A DNA stretch of 64,000 nucleotides, taken from positions 3,474,001 through 3,538,000 of the forward strand of contig NZ_CP082944.1 of NCBI RefSeq assembly GCF_019933155.2, read 5' to 3'. Numbering within the stretch: position 1 is the first letter of the stretch; each line of letters begins with the position of its first letter. Source of the DNA: Metabacillus dongyingensis. Lineage in GTDB: Bacteria; Bacillota; Bacilli; Bacillales; Bacillaceae. Made by a program: the position numbers and the translations under genes. Positions 28,532 through 38,693 of the stretch are shown here, piece by piece. The notes beneath the pieces were generated by a model. That model had not been told where the DNA came from. It saw only the letters and a program-made list of their open reading frames with translations, and made no database searches.

Positions 28532-29366
28532 GTTCCGATTTTTTGCTCTTTAGTTCATCATGGGCATTTTCCACAACACTGTCGATTGTATTTGGCAGCC
28601 TCATTGTCCCAGACTCGTCTGACCCATTCCAGCGCAGATGCAGCAGGAATTCAATGTTGCCGTCTCCTCCTGTTATGGGAGAAAAAGACAGATTACAGCA
28701 GTCATATCCTTCTTTTAACGCGAAATCAGTAATATATTCCAAAACCATCCTATGCGTTTTTGGTTCTCTGACAATCCCTTTCTTGCCCACCAGTTCCCTT
28801 CCGGCTTCAAACTGAGGTTTAACAAGAGCGATGCAGTCACCGCCGGCAATAAGAATTTTTTTAAGTGCAGGCAAAATTAATGTCAGAGAGATAAACGAAA
28901 CATCTATGGAAGCTATTTCAGGCAGTCCTTCCGTAAAATCAGCAGGAGTGGAATATCTGAAATTTGTCCGTTCCATCACAACAACCCGTTCATCCTGACG
29001 AAGTTTCCACGCAAGCTGATTATAGCCAACATCAAGGGCATATGACAGCTTGGCCCCATTTTGCAGGGCACAATCAGTAAATCCGCCAGTTGAAGAACCA
29101 ATATCAAGGAGAATTTTATTTTCTACGGTAAGATCAAATTCCTTTAATGCTTTTTCAAGCTTCAATCCGCCCCGGCTTACATAAGGCAGTATATTGCCCT
29201 TAATGGTAAGATTCATGGCCGGATCCACTTTCTCGCCCGGCTTTTCAACTCTTTCTTCATTTGCATAAACAAGCCCCGCCATAATGGCGCGCTTAGCTTT
29301 CTCTCTCGTTTCAATCAGCCCTCTTTCAACGAGGAGAATATCAATTCTTTCTTTTTTCGAACCCAT
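28524..29366 (-). CDS. yqxC: TlyA/YqxC-family S4-domain rRNA methyltransferase
   Basis: 280 residues. An N-terminal S4 RNA-binding domain (RIDILLVERGLIETREKAKRAI) is joined to an FtsJ-like SAM methyltransferase domain with motif LLDIGSSTGGFTDCAL and catalytic-type residues in ALDVGYNQLAW and SIDVSFISL. The family 2'-O-methylates rRNA in some bacteria and is called hemolysin-like in older annotations. Its ATG lies within four bases of the dxs stop, so it is probably cotranscribed with dxs. Confidence 0.9.
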   Translation of the reverse strand: MGSKKERIDILLVERGLIETREKAKRAIMAGLVYANEERVEKPGEKVDPAMNLTIKGNILPYVSRGGLKLEKALKEFDLTVENKILLDIGSSTGGFTDCALQNGAKLSYALDVGYNQLAWKLRQDERVVVMERTNFRYSTPADFTEGLPEIASIDVSFISLTLILPALKKILIAGGDCIALVKPQFEAGRELVGKKGIVREPKTHRMVLEYITDFALKEGYDCCNLSFSPITGGDGNIEFLLHLRWNGSDESGTMRLPNTIDSVVENAHDELKSKKSEQE

Positions 29367-29369
29367 TCA

Positions 29370-31271
29370 CTAAACCCTTTTCTCTTTCGCTTTTGATATG
29401 CTTAATATCCGTTCCTCTGCGTGAGCAGCTGTTAAACCTATTTCATTCATCAGTTTACTTACACTGCCATGCTCAATGAAACGGTCAGGAATGCCCATTC
29501 GGTCTATAACAGCATCTGAATAGCCTTGCTCTTGAGCAAACTCAAGCACTGCACTTCCAAATCCGCCTTGCAGAACAGCCTCTTCGATTGTCAGCACCGG
29601 TAATTTTTCAATAAAGATCTGTGAAAGCATGGCATCATCAAGAGGTTTGATAAATCTTGCATTGACAACACGGACCGAAATGTCTTTTTCCGCCAGGCTT
29701 TCTGCAGCCTGCATAGCCATTTCAATCGTGGTGCCGAATGTCAGAATAACAGCATCTGTCCCCTCTCTGATTACTTCCCAGGTTCCAATAGGAATTTCTT
29801 TTAACTCATCATCCATTTTCACGCCAATTCCATTCCCTCTTGGATAACGAAGCGCTATTGGTCCTTCATTGTATTTGAGCGCAGTATAGACTAAATGCTG
29901 CCCTTCATTTTCATCTTTTGGCATCATGATTACCATGTTCGGCAAATGTCTCATGAACGCGATATCAAAGACACCCTGATGCGTCTCTCCATCAGCACCA
30001 ACTAATCCCGATCGGTCAATTCCTATGAACACATTCAGGTTTTGACGGCAAATATCATGAACAACCTGATCATAAGCACGCTGAAGGAAGGTTGAATAAA
30101 TGGCCAGAAACGGTTTCATATCTTGAGTTGCAAGGCCTGCAGCTACAGTTGTTGCATGCTGTTCTGCTATTCCTACATCAAACATTCGGTCAGGAAACTC
30201 GCTTGCAAAGCCTTCAAGCTTTGAACCGACAGGCATAGCTGGTGTAATTGCAACGATACGATCGTCTTCACGCGCCATTCTTCTAACTGTCTCACTGACA
30301 AGACTGCTCCATGCAGGGCCCGCTGTTTCACCTTTTACAAAATCTCCCGTTTCAATCTTATATGGGCCAGTTCCATGCCATGTTCCAATTTTATCTGTTT
30401 CTGCAGGCTGATAACCCTTGCCTTTTTTTGTAATGACATGCAAAAGTACAGGTCCTTTTGTTTTCTTTGCATACTGCAGATTTTCAAAAAGATCATCATA
30501 ATTATGTCCATCCACAGGACCAAGATATGTAATTCCAAGCTCCTCGAAAAAGATGCCTGATACAAGCATATATTTTAAGCTGTCTTTTACTCGTTCGGCA
30601 GTAGCTGCAAGCTTTCCGCCAACTGCAGGGATTTTTTTAAGAATATATTCAAGCTCATCTTTTACCCATTGATATTTGCCGGCAGTTCTTAATTTTCCAA
30701 GCACATTATGAAGAGCACCGACATTTGGTGCGATTGACATCTCATTATCATTTAAAATGATGATCATATCTTTTTGTTCATGTCCGATATGATTAAGTGC
30801 TTCAAGAGCCATACCTCCAGTCAGGGCGCCATCCCCGATAATCGGCACGATATGATCTTTCGTTCCCTTTAAATCTCTTGCAATGGCCATGCCCATTGCT
30901 GCAGATAAAGAAGTGGAACTGTGTCCTGTTTCCCAAACATCGTGTTCACTTTCGTTGCGTTTAGGAAATCCGCACAGACCCTGATATTGTCTGATTGTAT
31001 CGAATTCGCATGCTCGTCCAGTCAATATTTTATGAACATACGATTGATGCCCGACATCCCACAGGAATTTATCATTTGGGCTGTCAAATATTTTATGCAA
31101 AGCAATTGTCAGTTCCACAACACCGAGGTTAGGACCGATATGTCCGCCGCTGACAGAGAGCTTCTCAATTAAAAATTTACGGATTTCAGCACTCAATTGC
31201 TCAAGTTCATTATTTGATAGCTTTTTAAGGAATGAAGGGTCTTTAATGGATAACAGATCCAAATGGATCAC
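29370..31271 (-). CDS. dxs: 1-deoxy-D-xylulose-5-phosphate synthase
   Basis: First enzyme of the MEP isoprenoid pathway, condensing pyruvate and glyceraldehyde-3-phosphate with thiamine diphosphate, 633 residues. The TPP motif runs from [18 protein letters not shown] to [10 protein letters not shown]. The transketolase domain has [13 protein letters not shown] and [14 protein letters not shown]. The open frame starts at GTG 31271. A TTG at 31262 gives an N-terminus closer to B. subtilis (MDLLS-type), and neither has a strong ribosome-binding site. It has its own promoter and a long palindrome in the leader, and is separated from ispA by a terminator. Confidence 0.96.
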   Translation of the reverse strand: MIHLDLLSIKDPSFLKKLSNNELEQLSAEIRKFLIEKLSVSGGHIGPNLGVVELTIALHKIFDSPNDKFLWDVGHQSYVHKILTGRACEFDTIRQYQGLCGFPKRNESEHDVWETGHSSTSLSAAMGMAIARDLKGTKDHIVPIIGDGALTGGMALEALNHIGHEQKDMIIILNDNEMSIAPNVGALHNVLGKLRTAGKYQWVKDELEYILKKIPAVGGKLAATAERVKDSLKYMLVSGIFFEELGITYLGPVDGHNYDDLFENLQYAKKTKGPVLLHVITKKGKGYQPAETDKIGTWHGTGPYKIETGDFVKGETAGPAWSSLVSETVRRMAREDDRIVAITPAMPVGSKLEGFASEFPDRMFDVGIAEQHATTVAAGLATQDMKPFLAIYSTFLQRAYDQVVHDICRQNLNVFIGIDRSGLVGADGETHQGVFDIAFMRHLPNMVIMMPKDENEGQHLVYTALKYNEGPIALRYPRGNGIGVKMDDELKEIPIGTWEVIREGTDAVILTFGTTIEMAMQAAESLAEKDISVRVVNARFIKPLDDAMLSQIFIEKLPVLTIEEAVLQGGFGSAVLEFAQEQGYSDAVIDRMGIPDRFIEHGSVSKLMNEIGLTAAHAEERILSISKAKEKRV

Positions 31272-31315
31272 TCACTTTCAGTTCATTTTCTACCTGGTTC
31301 TTTTAGTATAAAATA

Positions 31316-31341
31316 GCCGCTAACACAGCTGTGATAACGGC
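31316..31341. repeat. 26-bp near-perfect palindrome in the dxs leader
   Basis: The sequence centred on CAGCTG, with arms GCCG-TA-CACA and TGTG-TA-CGGC, is an imperfect palindrome of 26 bases. It lies about 45 bases upstream of the dxs start and downstream of its promoter. It could be an operator or an mRNA hairpin. No regulator is known to me. Confidence 0.6.
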
Positions 31342-31424
31342 GACATTTGCAGCATTTCATGAAATTCTATTTTCATCCTGGTATCCCGCGCTGTTTGGAA
31401 GAGATATGTATAAAATATGGTGTA

Positions 31425-31453
31425 AGTATAACATACCGTTATAAAAACCTCAA
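31425..31453 (-). promoter_or_regulatory. Probable sigma-A promoter of dxs
   Basis: On the minus strand TTGAGG (31448-31453) and TATACT (31425-31430) are exactly 17 bases apart. The -35 overlaps the 3' arm of an AAAACCTC/GAGGTTTT hairpin just upstream. The remaining part of the 31272-31567 gap has no gene. Confidence 0.65.
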
Positions 31454-31534
31454 TTTGATGGTGTGCTATAACAGATTGAAGAGGTTTTCATGCAGTTGGA
31501 GAAACGGAATAGAGGGGGAAAAACGTTTATAACC

Positions 31535-31566
31535 AAAAACGTGACAATCAGCTGTCACGTTTTTGA
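31535..31566 (-). terminator. Terminator after ispA
   Basis: AAAACGTGACA and TGTCACGTTTT flank a short loop beside the ispA stop, with T runs on both sides. It is a strong Rho-independent terminator. Confidence 0.92.
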
Positions 31567-31567
31567 T

Positions 31568-32452
31568 TTAATGATCTCTTGAAGCAATTAAATCGCATAA
31601 TTCTTCAAGTAACCCCGATTGGATATTTATATTTGCCAAAATGGCTTTAGCATGGCTGATGTGATCTTCAAGTTTCTGTTTTGCACCTGGTAAAGTCAGC
31701 AGGGATGGATAGGTTGTTTTTTTATTTGTTTCATCCGATCCGACAGGTTTTCCTATTTTAGATTGCTGGCCTTCAATGTCTAAAATATCATCCTGAATTT
31801 GAAAAGCAATTCCAATGTGATAGGCAAACTCACGCAGCTTTGCGATTTCATCATTGGATGCTTCAGCTAAGATTGCTCCTGCGATAATGCTGAAAGCCAA
31901 TAGTTTTGCCGTTTTATGTTCATGAATATACTCTAATTCTGAAAGCTGCAGGTTTTTTGCTTCCCCCTGCATGTCTGCCACCTGACCGCCGACCATTCCT
32001 TCAATGCCAGAAGCTTTTACTAATTCGCTGATCAATGCAAGGCGTTTCTCTGCAGAGATGTCCTGCTGATCAGCTATAAGACCAAAACTGTGGGTCAACA
32101 GACCGTCTCCTGAAAGAATAGCGAGCGCTTCTCCGTATACTTTATGATTTGTTGGTTTTCCCCTTCTCAAATCATCATCATCCATTGAGGGAAGGTCATC
32201 ATGAATGAGGGAATATGTATGAATCATCTCCACTGCACAAGCAGCAGGAATACCAATCTCTTCACGCTTTCCAAAAGCATTCAGCACAGCTAATACCAGT
32301 GCTGGACGAATCCTTTTGCCTCCGGCGCTCAGTGAATAAATCATCGCTTCCTTAATAGAAGCAGGACCTTTAAGGCCGCTGACGTATAAAGGCAATTTCC
32401 CCTCAATTAATTCTTTTCTGGAAGAAAGAAAATTATCTAGAGACAGCGTCAT
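31568..32452 (-). CDS. ispA: Farnesyl diphosphate synthase
   Basis: Prenyl elongase making farnesyl diphosphate from IPP and DMAPP/GPP, 294 residues. The first aspartate-rich motif is in LIHDDLPSMDDDDLRRG, and the second in FQIQDDILD. The KRIRP substrate loop is near residue 45. Its ATG overlaps the xseB stop (TAATG), so it is part of the folD-xseA-xseB-ispA gene chain, as in B. subtilis. Confidence 0.95.
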   Translation of the reverse strand: MTLSLDNFLSSRKELIEGKLPLYVSGLKGPASIKEAMIYSLSAGGKRIRPALVLAVLNAFGKREEIGIPAACAVEMIHTYSLIHDDLPSMDDDDLRRGKPTNHKVYGEALAILSGDGLLTHSFGLIADQQDISAEKRLALISELVKASGIEGMVGGQVADMQGEAKNLQLSELEYIHEHKTAKLLAFSIIAGAILAEASNDEIAKLREFAYHIGIAFQIQDDILDIEGQQSKIGKPVGSDETNKKTTYPSLLTLPGAKQKLEDHISHAKAILANINIQSGLLEELCDLIASRDH

Positions 32453-32685
32453 TACTCTTCCTCCTGCAGATCAAAAGGAGCAAGCTCTCCGTCCTCGCGG
32501 AGAATCTGATCCATTTGCTTTTCAACCGTCTGCAGCTTATCATGGCAAAGTTTTGAAAGCTTCATCCCGTCTTGAAAATAAGCAATTGCTTTCTCTAAAG
32601 GCACATCGCCCTCTTCAAGCTTTTCAACTATTTGTTCAAGCTCTTCCATTGCTTGTTCAAAAGTAGCTTCTTTTTTTTCACTCAT
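32452..32685 (-). CDS. xseB: Exodeoxyribonuclease VII small subunit
   Basis: Small subunit of exonuclease VII, 77 residues, mostly helical: [20 protein letters not shown], then [20 protein letters not shown] start at the ATG at 32685, which overlaps the xseA end by 8 bases and gives the usual family length. The upstream extension to 32760 would only duplicate xseA sequence in another frame. It acts with XseA to degrade single-stranded DNA. Confidence 0.93.
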   Translation of the reverse strand: MSEKKEATFEQAMEELEQIVEKLEEGDVPLEKAIAYFQDGMKLSKLCHDKLQTVEKQMDQILREDGELAPFDLQEEE

Positions 32686-34030
32686 AAGCTTTTCGTTCCT
32701 CCACTCCTGTAACTTGGCAATTAACATGCCCGTCCTGCATTTGAATGTGAAGTTTATCACCGGTTTTGACTTGTGAGATGCTTTTCACGAGATCTTCGTC
32801 CTGATAAGCAATGCTGTATCCGCGCTCCATTATTTTCAGCGGGCTCAGTGCGTTCAGGCTTGCAGCCATTGACTGAAATTCAGTCTGTTTTTGACGCAGC
32901 AGAACGGACATATCTCTAGTCATTTTCTTTATCAATTGCTGATGCTTCTCTTTTTCACGATGGATTTGTTCACGGGGATGCAGACGGTATAACCGTTTTT
33001 TTAATTGATCATAATTGTCCTTTTTCAGCTGAATAGACCTAAGGCTTTCTTTTTGCAGTGACTCTACTAGATCATCGAGCTGCTGTTCCTTTTGCTGATA
33101 CAGCTGCTTCGGATATTTGAAGGCATACGACTTTTGGTAGTAGGCCAATTGCTCTTTTTTCGCTGAAATCTTTTCCTGCATAGCACGCAGCAAACGTGTT
33201 TGCCTATTGGTTGTCCGCTCCAGCAGCTCTGCAAAATGCGGCACTGCAAGCTCTGCAGCTCCCGTTGGAGTAGGCGCCCTTAAATCGGCAACAAAATCTG
33301 CGATTGTATAATCCGTTTCATGTCCCACTGCCGAGATAACCGGAACTTTGGAACTGAAAATTTCTCTTGCAACCATTTCTTCGTTAAAAGCCCATAATTC
33401 TTCAATGGATCCACCGCCGCGGCCAACAATAAGCACGTCCAGATAGCCTAATGCATTGGCCTGCTTAATCGCTTTGACAACTGATGGGCCAGCATGGATT
33501 CCCTGCACAAGTGCAGGGAGAATGATGACTTTTGCAGAAGGATAACGGCGCTTGATTGTAATTAAAATATCCCGGACTGCAGCTCCCGTAGGCGAAGTAA
33601 TGACGCCTATTGTTGAAGGGTATTTAGGAATCGGCTGTTTGTGCTTTTGATCAAACAGCCCTTCTTGTTCGAGTTTCTTTTTTAGTTCCTCATACGCAAG
33701 GTACAGACTTCCAATACCGTCAGGCTGCATTTCTTTCACGTATATTTGATAGGTGCCGCTCGGTTCATACACCGAAATTTCGCAGCGCAGCAGCACTTTC
33801 ATGCCATTTTCAGGCTTGAATTTAAGCGATGAATTTTGACCTGCAAACATAACGGCTGCAATTCGCGCCCCTTCATCCTTTAATGTGAAATACATATGGC
33901 CGCGGCTGTGCATTTTAACATTCGAAAGTTCCCCCTTCACCCAAATATCCTTCAGGTGGGGATCTACATCAAATTTTCGTTTAATATACTTTGTTAATGC
34001 CGTAACTGTCACATGCTTGATTTCACTCAT
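32678..34030 (-). CDS. xseA: Exodeoxyribonuclease VII large subunit
   Basis: Catalytic subunit of exonuclease VII, 450 residues. An N-terminal OB-fold ([25 protein letters not shown]) is followed by the catalytic domain with [29 protein letters not shown] and [18 protein letters not shown] coiled-coil (about 270-400) then binds XseB. It lies 14 bases from the folD end and overlaps xseB. Confidence 0.96.
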   Translation of the reverse strand: MSEIKHVTVTALTKYIKRKFDVDPHLKDIWVKGELSNVKMHSRGHMYFTLKDEGARIAAVMFAGQNSSLKFKPENGMKVLLRCEISVYEPSGTYQIYVKEMQPDGIGSLYLAYEELKKKLEQEGLFDQKHKQPIPKYPSTIGVITSPTGAAVRDILITIKRRYPSAKVIILPALVQGIHAGPSVVKAIKQANALGYLDVLIVGRGGGSIEELWAFNEEMVAREIFSSKVPVISAVGHETDYTIADFVADLRAPTPTGAAELAVPHFAELLERTTNRQTRLLRAMQEKISAKKEQLAYYQKSYAFKYPKQLYQQKEQQLDDLVESLQKESLRSIQLKKDNYDQLKKRLYRLHPREQIHREKEKHQQLIKKMTRDMSVLLRQKQTEFQSMAASLNALSPLKIMERGYSIAYQDEDLVKSISQVKTGDKLHIQMQDGHVNCQVTGVEERKAYE

Positions 34031-34044
34031 TGAGCAGGACTCCT

Positions 34045-34920
34045 TTAAAGCTCTTTACTTACCTGCAGTCTAACAGCTGAAATTCTTGCTGATTTTACTA
34101 CATTGTGAGCAAGCATTGTAATCGTCATCGGACCTACTCCGCCCGGAACAGGAGTGATATGGCTGGCGATTTGCTTCGCATCTTCAAAAACGACATCTCC
34201 GCACAGCTTCCCTGTTTCAAGCCTGTTCACACCAACATCGATAACTACAGCATTCTGTTTTATATGCTCGCCTGTTATGAAATTAGCTCTGCCCACAGCA
34301 ACAACCAAAATATCGGCTTGCTTCGTTACTTCTTTTAAGTCTGGAGTTCTTGAATGACAATACGTTACGGTAGCATGCTCATTCAAAAGCAAAATACCGA
34401 CCGGCTTACCTACGATATTGCTGCGTCCTACCACTACAACATGTTTGCCGGCAATTTCAATGTTTGCAGATTTTATCATTTCTACGATTCCTGCAGGTGT
34501 ACAAGGCAAAAACGTATCTTCTCCGATCATCATTTGTCCGATATTCAGAGGATGAAATCCATCTACATCTTTTGCAGGAGAAATTTTTTCAATGACTGCT
34601 TTTTCTTGAATATGGTCCGGTAATGGAAGCTGAACTAGGATGCCGTGGCAGCTTTCATCATGGTTATATTTATCAATAACATCCAAAAGCTCTTCTTCTT
34701 TCATTGTTTCAGGAAAATGTTCAAGCGTGAATGCCACCCCGATTTCTTCTGACGCTTTCTGTTTTCCTTTAATATAAGAAATAGATGCTGGATGATCGCC
34801 TACTAAAATTACGACAAGTCCCGGTACGACACCTTGCTCTTTTAATTCTTTCACTTCTTGTGCAAGCTGTTTGCGTTTTTCCTGTGCTAATTCTTTTCCG
34901 CTGATTATTGAAGCTGTCAT
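34045..34920 (-). CDS. folD: Methylenetetrahydrofolate dehydrogenase/cyclohydrolase FolD
   Basis: Bifunctional one-carbon enzyme, 291 residues, interconverting methylene-, methenyl- and formyl-THF with NADP. Visible are the catalytic Tyr-Lys region [23 protein letters not shown], the folate-binding stretch [14 protein letters not shown], and the Rossmann motif [13 protein letters not shown], ending with [12 protein letters not shown]. It follows nusB and precedes xseA, the conserved Bacillus order. It connects one-carbon units with the glycine-cleavage genes later in the window. Confidence 0.96.
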   Translation of the reverse strand: MTASIISGKELAQEKRKQLAQEVKELKEQGVVPGLVVILVGDHPASISYIKGKQKASEEIGVAFTLEHFPETMKEEELLDVIDKYNHDESCHGILVQLPLPDHIQEKAVIEKISPAKDVDGFHPLNIGQMMIGEDTFLPCTPAGIVEMIKSANIEIAGKHVVVVGRSNIVGKPVGILLLNEHATVTYCHSRTPDLKEVTKQADILVVAVGRANFITGEHIKQNAVVIDVGVNRLETGKLCGDVVFEDAKQIASHITPVPGGVGPMTITMLAHNVVKSARISAVRLQVSKEL

Positions 34921-34951
34921 TGTTTTGTTCCTCCTCGGATGTTATGATTGC

Positions 34952-35344
34952 TTATTTTTCAATAGTATGCTTAATGTTTGAGAGGACACCATTAATAAAC
35001 TTAGGTGATTGATCATCCCCAAAAGTTTTTGCGAGTTCAATTGCTTCGTCGAGAGTTACATTAACTGGAATTTCATCAATATACATCATTTCGTATACCG
35101 CAAGACGCAGTACAGATCGATCTACATTTGCAAGTCTTTCGAGTTTCCATTTCACTAAATGAGGTTTAATTTGCTCATCGATCTCTGCCATATGCTCAAT
35201 TGTTCCTAGAACAAGAGCAGTCATAAACTCATCCAGATCTTCCCCGTCAAGCGCATGAGACATCGCTTCTTTTGGTTCAATATCACTTACATCTATTTGA
35301 AAGAGTGCCTGCAGCGCTTTTTCCCTTGCTAATCTTCGTTTCAT
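34952..35344 (-). CDS. nusB: Transcription antitermination factor NusB
   Basis: RNA-binding antitermination protein that acts with NusE (S10) on rRNA boxA, 130 residues, all-helical. It has [20 protein letters not shown] at the N-terminus and the family motif [28 protein letters not shown] (here [20 protein letters not shown]). The ATG at 35344 is preceded by AGGAGC. The longer frame to 35401 lacks homology. It heads the folD-xseA-xseB-ispA cluster. Confidence 0.94.
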   Translation of the reverse strand: MKRRLAREKALQALFQIDVSDIEPKEAMSHALDGEDLDEFMTALVLGTIEHMAEIDEQIKPHLVKWKLERLANVDRSVLRLAVYEMMYIDEIPVNVTLDEAIELAKTFGDDQSPKFINGVLSNIKHTIEK

Positions 35345-35510
35345 TTGTTCTTGCTCCTTTATGTACAAAAATGTCGAAATGTCATAAAAAGATAATACCA
35401 TATTTCACTGACAGAAGCACATCGTTAAAAACGTTTTCTGCTGAAATACCGAATAAAAAACTTCATACACATTTTATTATTCGTAGTTAATCAAATGTTC
35501 AATCTATTTA

Positions 35511-35547
35511 AGAAAAAAAAAACCAAAGGAAGATCTCCTCTGGCTTT
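35511..35547 (-). terminator. Terminator after yqhY
   Basis: GCCAGAGGA and TCCTTTGGT (with G-U pairs) form a stem beside the yqhY stop, followed by about ten T on the minus strand. Confidence 0.85.
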
Positions 35548-35953
35548 ACATTTCCTGGTCAATTTCAATTTCCTGAGACTTTGTTTCAAACTGAATTCCA
35601 ACTACATGGATGTTGATTTCATTGATTTCAAGTGCTGTCATGTTGTATAAAGCTTGTCGCGTATTATCCTGAATGCGCTGAGCAACTGTAGGAATTGAAA
35701 CTCCGAACATCATGACACAATATACATCAATCGTAATTCCATCTTCTGAAAGATCAACTTTTACACCTTTACCGTGATTCTTTTTCCCTAAACGCTCAAC
35801 TACGCCAGATGCGAAGTTGCCGCGCATTTGGGCAACGCCTTCTACTTCGGAAGCTGCAATCCCGGCAATAACCTCAATGACCTCAGGAGCAATTTCAACT
35901 TTGCCAAGACCATTTTCTTCATGAGTCATTTCAAGTAATTTGTTTTCTTTCAA
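35546..35953 (-). CDS. yqhY: Asp23/Gls24 family protein YqhY
   Basis: 135 residues of the Asp23/Gls24 envelope-stress family: GKVEIAPEVIEVIAGIAASEVEG and the alternating hydrophobic DVYCVMMFGVSIPTVAQRIQ. In B. subtilis it is cotranscribed with accBC and is thought to affect acetyl-CoA carboxylase. Here it directly follows accC by 23 bases, so it is the third gene of the same operon. Biochemical function is not established. Confidence 0.92.
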   Translation of the reverse strand: MKENKLLEMTHEENGLGKVEIAPEVIEVIAGIAASEVEGVAQMRGNFASGVVERLGKKNHGKGVKVDLSEDGITIDVYCVMMFGVSIPTVAQRIQDNTRQALYNMTALEINEINIHVVGIQFETKSQEIEIDQEM

Positions 35954-35976
35954 GAATCAGCACCTCCATATATTTT

Positions 35977-37329
35977 TCAAGCTTCCATTACTTTATGGAT
36001 TTCTAAAAATTTCGTATTAAACTCTCCTGAAACAAACGTTTCATGTTCAAGCAGCTTTTGATGAAAGGGAATCGTTGTTGAAATCCCTTCAATCACAAAT
36101 TCACCAAGGGCACGTTTCATTCTCGCGATTGCTTCCTCACGCGTTGCACCATACGTAATCAGTTTCGCAATCATCGAATCATAGTATGGCGGAATTGAAT
36201 AGCCCGGGTACACAGCTGAATCTACTCTAACACCCAGTCCTCCGGGCGGCAAGTACATTTCTATTTTACCAGGTGACGGCATAAAATTCTTCTCCGGATT
36301 CTCCGCGTTGATACGGCATTCGATGGACCAGCCATTGAAGACCACATCTTCCTGTTTAACTGAAAGGGCAGATCCTGATGCTACTTTAATCTGTTCTTTG
36401 ATCAAATCAATGCCGGTTACCATTTCAGTCACGGGATGTTCTACTTGAATACGTGTATTCATTTCCATGAAATAAAACTTATTTTCAAGATAATCAAAAA
36501 TGAATTCTACCGTTCCCGCTCCTGTGTAATTTACAGCCTCTGCTGCTTTAACAGCAGCTCTCCCCATGATCTCGCGCATTTCCGCCGACAATGCAGGAGA
36601 AGGTGTTTCTTCAAGCAACTTTTGGAGCCTGCGCTGAATTGTACAATCTCTTTCACCTAAATGAATGACATTGCCAAGCGAATCCGCCATAACCTGAATT
36701 TCCACATGTCTGAAATCCTCAATGTACTTTTCAATATAGACGCCTGGATTGCCAAAAGCAGTTGCTGCTTCCTGCTGAGTAATTTGAATGCCTTTAATCA
36801 GCTCTTGTTCCGTTTTTGCAACGCGGATGCCTTTTCCGCCGCCGCCTGCTGTTGCTTTGATTATAACAGGATATCCGATATCATTAGCAAGCGAAACAGC
36901 GTCGCCTGAATCTTTAATAATTCCCTGTGAACCTGGAACAATTGGAACTCCCGCTTTTCTCATCGTTTCTCTTGCAACATCCTTGGTTCCCATTTTTGAA
37001 ATCGCGTCTGCGCTTGGTCCTACAAAGATTATGTTGCATTCCTGGCATAGCTCTGCAAAGTCAGCATTTTCAGCTAAAAACCCGTAGCCCGGGTGGATTG
37101 CATCACTGCCTGTCAATGTTGCAACACTAATAATGTTCGTGAAATTCAAATAGCTGTCTTTTGACGCTGTCGGTCCGACGCAAAATGCTTCATCTGCCAG
37201 CTGGACATGTAAAGAATCTCTGTCTGCTTCTGAGAAGACTGCAACCGTCTCTATTCCAAGTTCTTTGCATGCCCGAATAATCCGAACCGCAATTTCTCCT
37301 CTGTTTGCTATAAGCAATTTCTTAATCAT
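35977..37329 (-). CDS. accC: Acetyl-CoA carboxylase, biotin carboxylase subunit
   Basis: ATP-grasp enzyme that carboxylates the biotin on AccB, the first step of fatty-acid synthesis, 450 residues. The N-terminal domain begins [20 protein letters not shown]. The glycine-rich ATP loop is [15 protein letters not shown], the metal and catalytic residues lie in EFIFD and [14 protein letters not shown], and the C-terminal cap is standard. It lies 11 bases after accB and upstream of yqhY. Confidence 0.97.
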   Translation of the reverse strand: MIKKLLIANRGEIAVRIIRACKELGIETVAVFSEADRDSLHVQLADEAFCVGPTASKDSYLNFTNIISVATLTGSDAIHPGYGFLAENADFAELCQECNIIFVGPSADAISKMGTKDVARETMRKAGVPIVPGSQGIIKDSGDAVSLANDIGYPVIIKATAGGGGKGIRVAKTEQELIKGIQITQQEAATAFGNPGVYIEKYIEDFRHVEIQVMADSLGNVIHLGERDCTIQRRLQKLLEETPSPALSAEMREIMGRAAVKAAEAVNYTGAGTVEFIFDYLENKFYFMEMNTRIQVEHPVTEMVTGIDLIKEQIKVASGSALSVKQEDVVFNGWSIECRINAENPEKNFMPSPGKIEMYLPPGGLGVRVDSAVYPGYSIPPYYDSMIAKLITYGATREEAIARMKRALGEFVIEGISTTIPFHQKLLEHETFVSGEFNTKFLEIHKVMEA

Positions 37330-37340
37330 AGTTTCTCTCC

Positions 37341-37838
37341 TTACTCTGGTCTGACAAGGAATAATGGCTGACCGTATTCAACAAGCTGACCATTTTCAGC
37401 TAAAATCTCAACAATTTCCCCTTTTACTTCTGCTTCAATTTCATTAAACAATTTCATTGCTTCTACGATACAGACAACTGAATCAGAAGTAATTTTAGAT
37501 CCTACTTTTACATAGTCGTCTGTTTCCGGTGAAGATGCAGCATAAAACGTTCCTACCATTGGAGACGTGATTTTATGTAATGATTCTTCCTTAACAGGGG
37601 CCTCGGCTTCTTTCTTAGGCTCCTCTTTTATTTCCTGCAGTGCTGCCACAGCTTGCGGAGCAGGGATTGGATTCTGTTCTGCTGCTGCAACTGATGTAAT
37701 GCGATTTGCAGGTTTCTCTAATTCATCTAAATGTTTTTTTAATTTGATTTTTGACCCTTCATGTTCATACGTAAATTCATCGATAGAAGACTGGTCAATG
37801 AGTTTGATCAGTTCTCTGATTTCTTGTATCTTCAACAT
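37341..37838 (-). CDS. accB: Biotin carboxyl carrier protein of acetyl-CoA carboxylase
   Basis: 165 residues. An N-terminal helical region is followed by an Ala/Pro/Glu linker (about 45-90) and a biotinyl domain with the biotinylated Lys in [12 protein letters not shown] and the thumb region [10 protein letters not shown]. It heads accB-accC-yqhY. A sequence resembling a FapR operator lies about 50-70 bases upstream, downstream of a TATAAT. Confidence 0.96.
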   Translation of the reverse strand: MLKIQEIRELIKLIDQSSIDEFTYEHEGSKIKLKKHLDELEKPANRITSVAAAEQNPIPAPQAVAALQEIKEEPKKEAEAPVKEESLHKITSPMVGTFYAASSPETDDYVKVGSKITSDSVVCIVEAMKLFNEIEAEVKGEIVEILAENGQLVEYGQPLFLVRPE

Positions 37839-37889
37839 CTGCTGGCACCCCTATTCAAATTCTTGATGATTTAGACCATCTTTTTCGTT

Positions 37890-37906
37890 TTATAATCTAG
37901 TACTAA
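37890..37906 (-). promoter_or_regulatory. FapR-operator-like site before accB
   Basis: The minus-strand sequence TTAGTACTAGATTATAA matches 13 of 17 positions of a FapR-type inverted repeat (TTAGTACCTGATACTAA, recalled, not looked up). It lies about 12 bases downstream of a TATAAT at 37918-37923. Control of accBC by FapR would be sensible but is inferred. The rest of 37839-38051 is AT-rich with no gene. Confidence 0.35.
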
Positions 37907-38051
37907 AACTTAGTCCTATTATATATCTTACGACAGGTGAGTCATGGAATTCAATATTAATTCTTTCCTTAGGAAGAGGATCTTAAAATGAAAGACTACT
38001 TTAAATTATAAGTTAAATTTAACAAATATGAAACGATTACACCAATTAAAT

Positions 38052-38083
38052 AGAAAATCCCCGTGTATCAGACACACGGGGAA
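38052..38083 (-). terminator. Terminator of the spoIIIA operon
   Basis: TCCCCGTGT and ACACGGGGA form a 9-bp stem with a 7-base loop just after spoIIIAH, followed by TTTTC on the minus strand. Confidence 0.88.
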
Positions 38084-38091
38084 GTCGCTAT

Positions 38092-38679
38092 TTATTGATT
38101 AGAAGGCTCCAATGTAACCGCTACATCTTCCATGCCTTTCATTTCACTGCTTACTAATTGAATAATTTTATTTGCTTCGGATGCTGAGCTCTCTTTCGCT
38201 TTCACGGTTACTTTTACTTTCTCTCCTTCGATGCGGACTAGAGCATCGTCATAGCCATTGGATTTGATGAATGTCTCAAGAATCTCCTCATTTGCCACCG
38301 CTTCATCGATCGCATTCATTTCATCTCTTGCAGCACTTTTTTCAGCGGCTGAAACATCTTTGCTTGCCACGATATCCTCTAAGCTTTCTTTTCTTGCACT
38401 TCTCGTATCTTCCAGCTGCATGCGCATTGTAGCAAACAGCTCATCATTTGAGACCGATACAACAGTTCCATCTTCTGCTTCTTCGATTGTTACTTCCCCT
38501 TTATCGCTTTCTTTTTCTGTTTCTTTATCAGCGTCTGCTTTTTCATCTTTTTCAGCCTCTGCCCCAGTCAATGCCACATCGTTTTTCACTTCATCAGGAG
38601 TTGTAATATAGTAGACAGATAAAACTACAACCAAACTTAACATTGTTAATAACCAAACCGTTTGTTTTTTAAGCATCAT
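38092..38679 (-). CDS. spoIIIAH: Stage III sporulation protein AH
   Basis: Mother-cell component of the SpoIIIA-SpoIIQ channel joining mother cell and forespore, 195 residues. A single N-terminal membrane segment (TVWLLTMLSLVVVLSVYYI) is followed by an acidic linker (about 30-65) and a YscJ-like ring-building domain with VASKDVSAAEKSAARDEM and LETFIKSNGYDDALVRIEG. It is the last gene of the operon, 14 bases after spoIIIAG. GGAGG lies 8 bases before the first of two adjacent ATGs. Confidence 0.95.
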   Translation of the reverse strand: MMLKKQTVWLLTMLSLVVVLSVYYITTPDEVKNDVALTGAEAEKDEKADADKETEKESDKGEVTIEEAEDGTVVSVSNDELFATMRMQLEDTRSARKESLEDIVASKDVSAAEKSAARDEMNAIDEAVANEEILETFIKSNGYDDALVRIEGEKVKVTVKAKESSASEANKIIQLVSSEMKGMEDVAVTLEPSNQ

Positions 38680-38693
38680 TCATGAATCCTCCT

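Noticed and set aside
31347..31532. Plus-strand frame between dxs and ispA
   Set aside because: No ribosome-binding site, and it spans the dxs promoter and hairpin; a chance frame.
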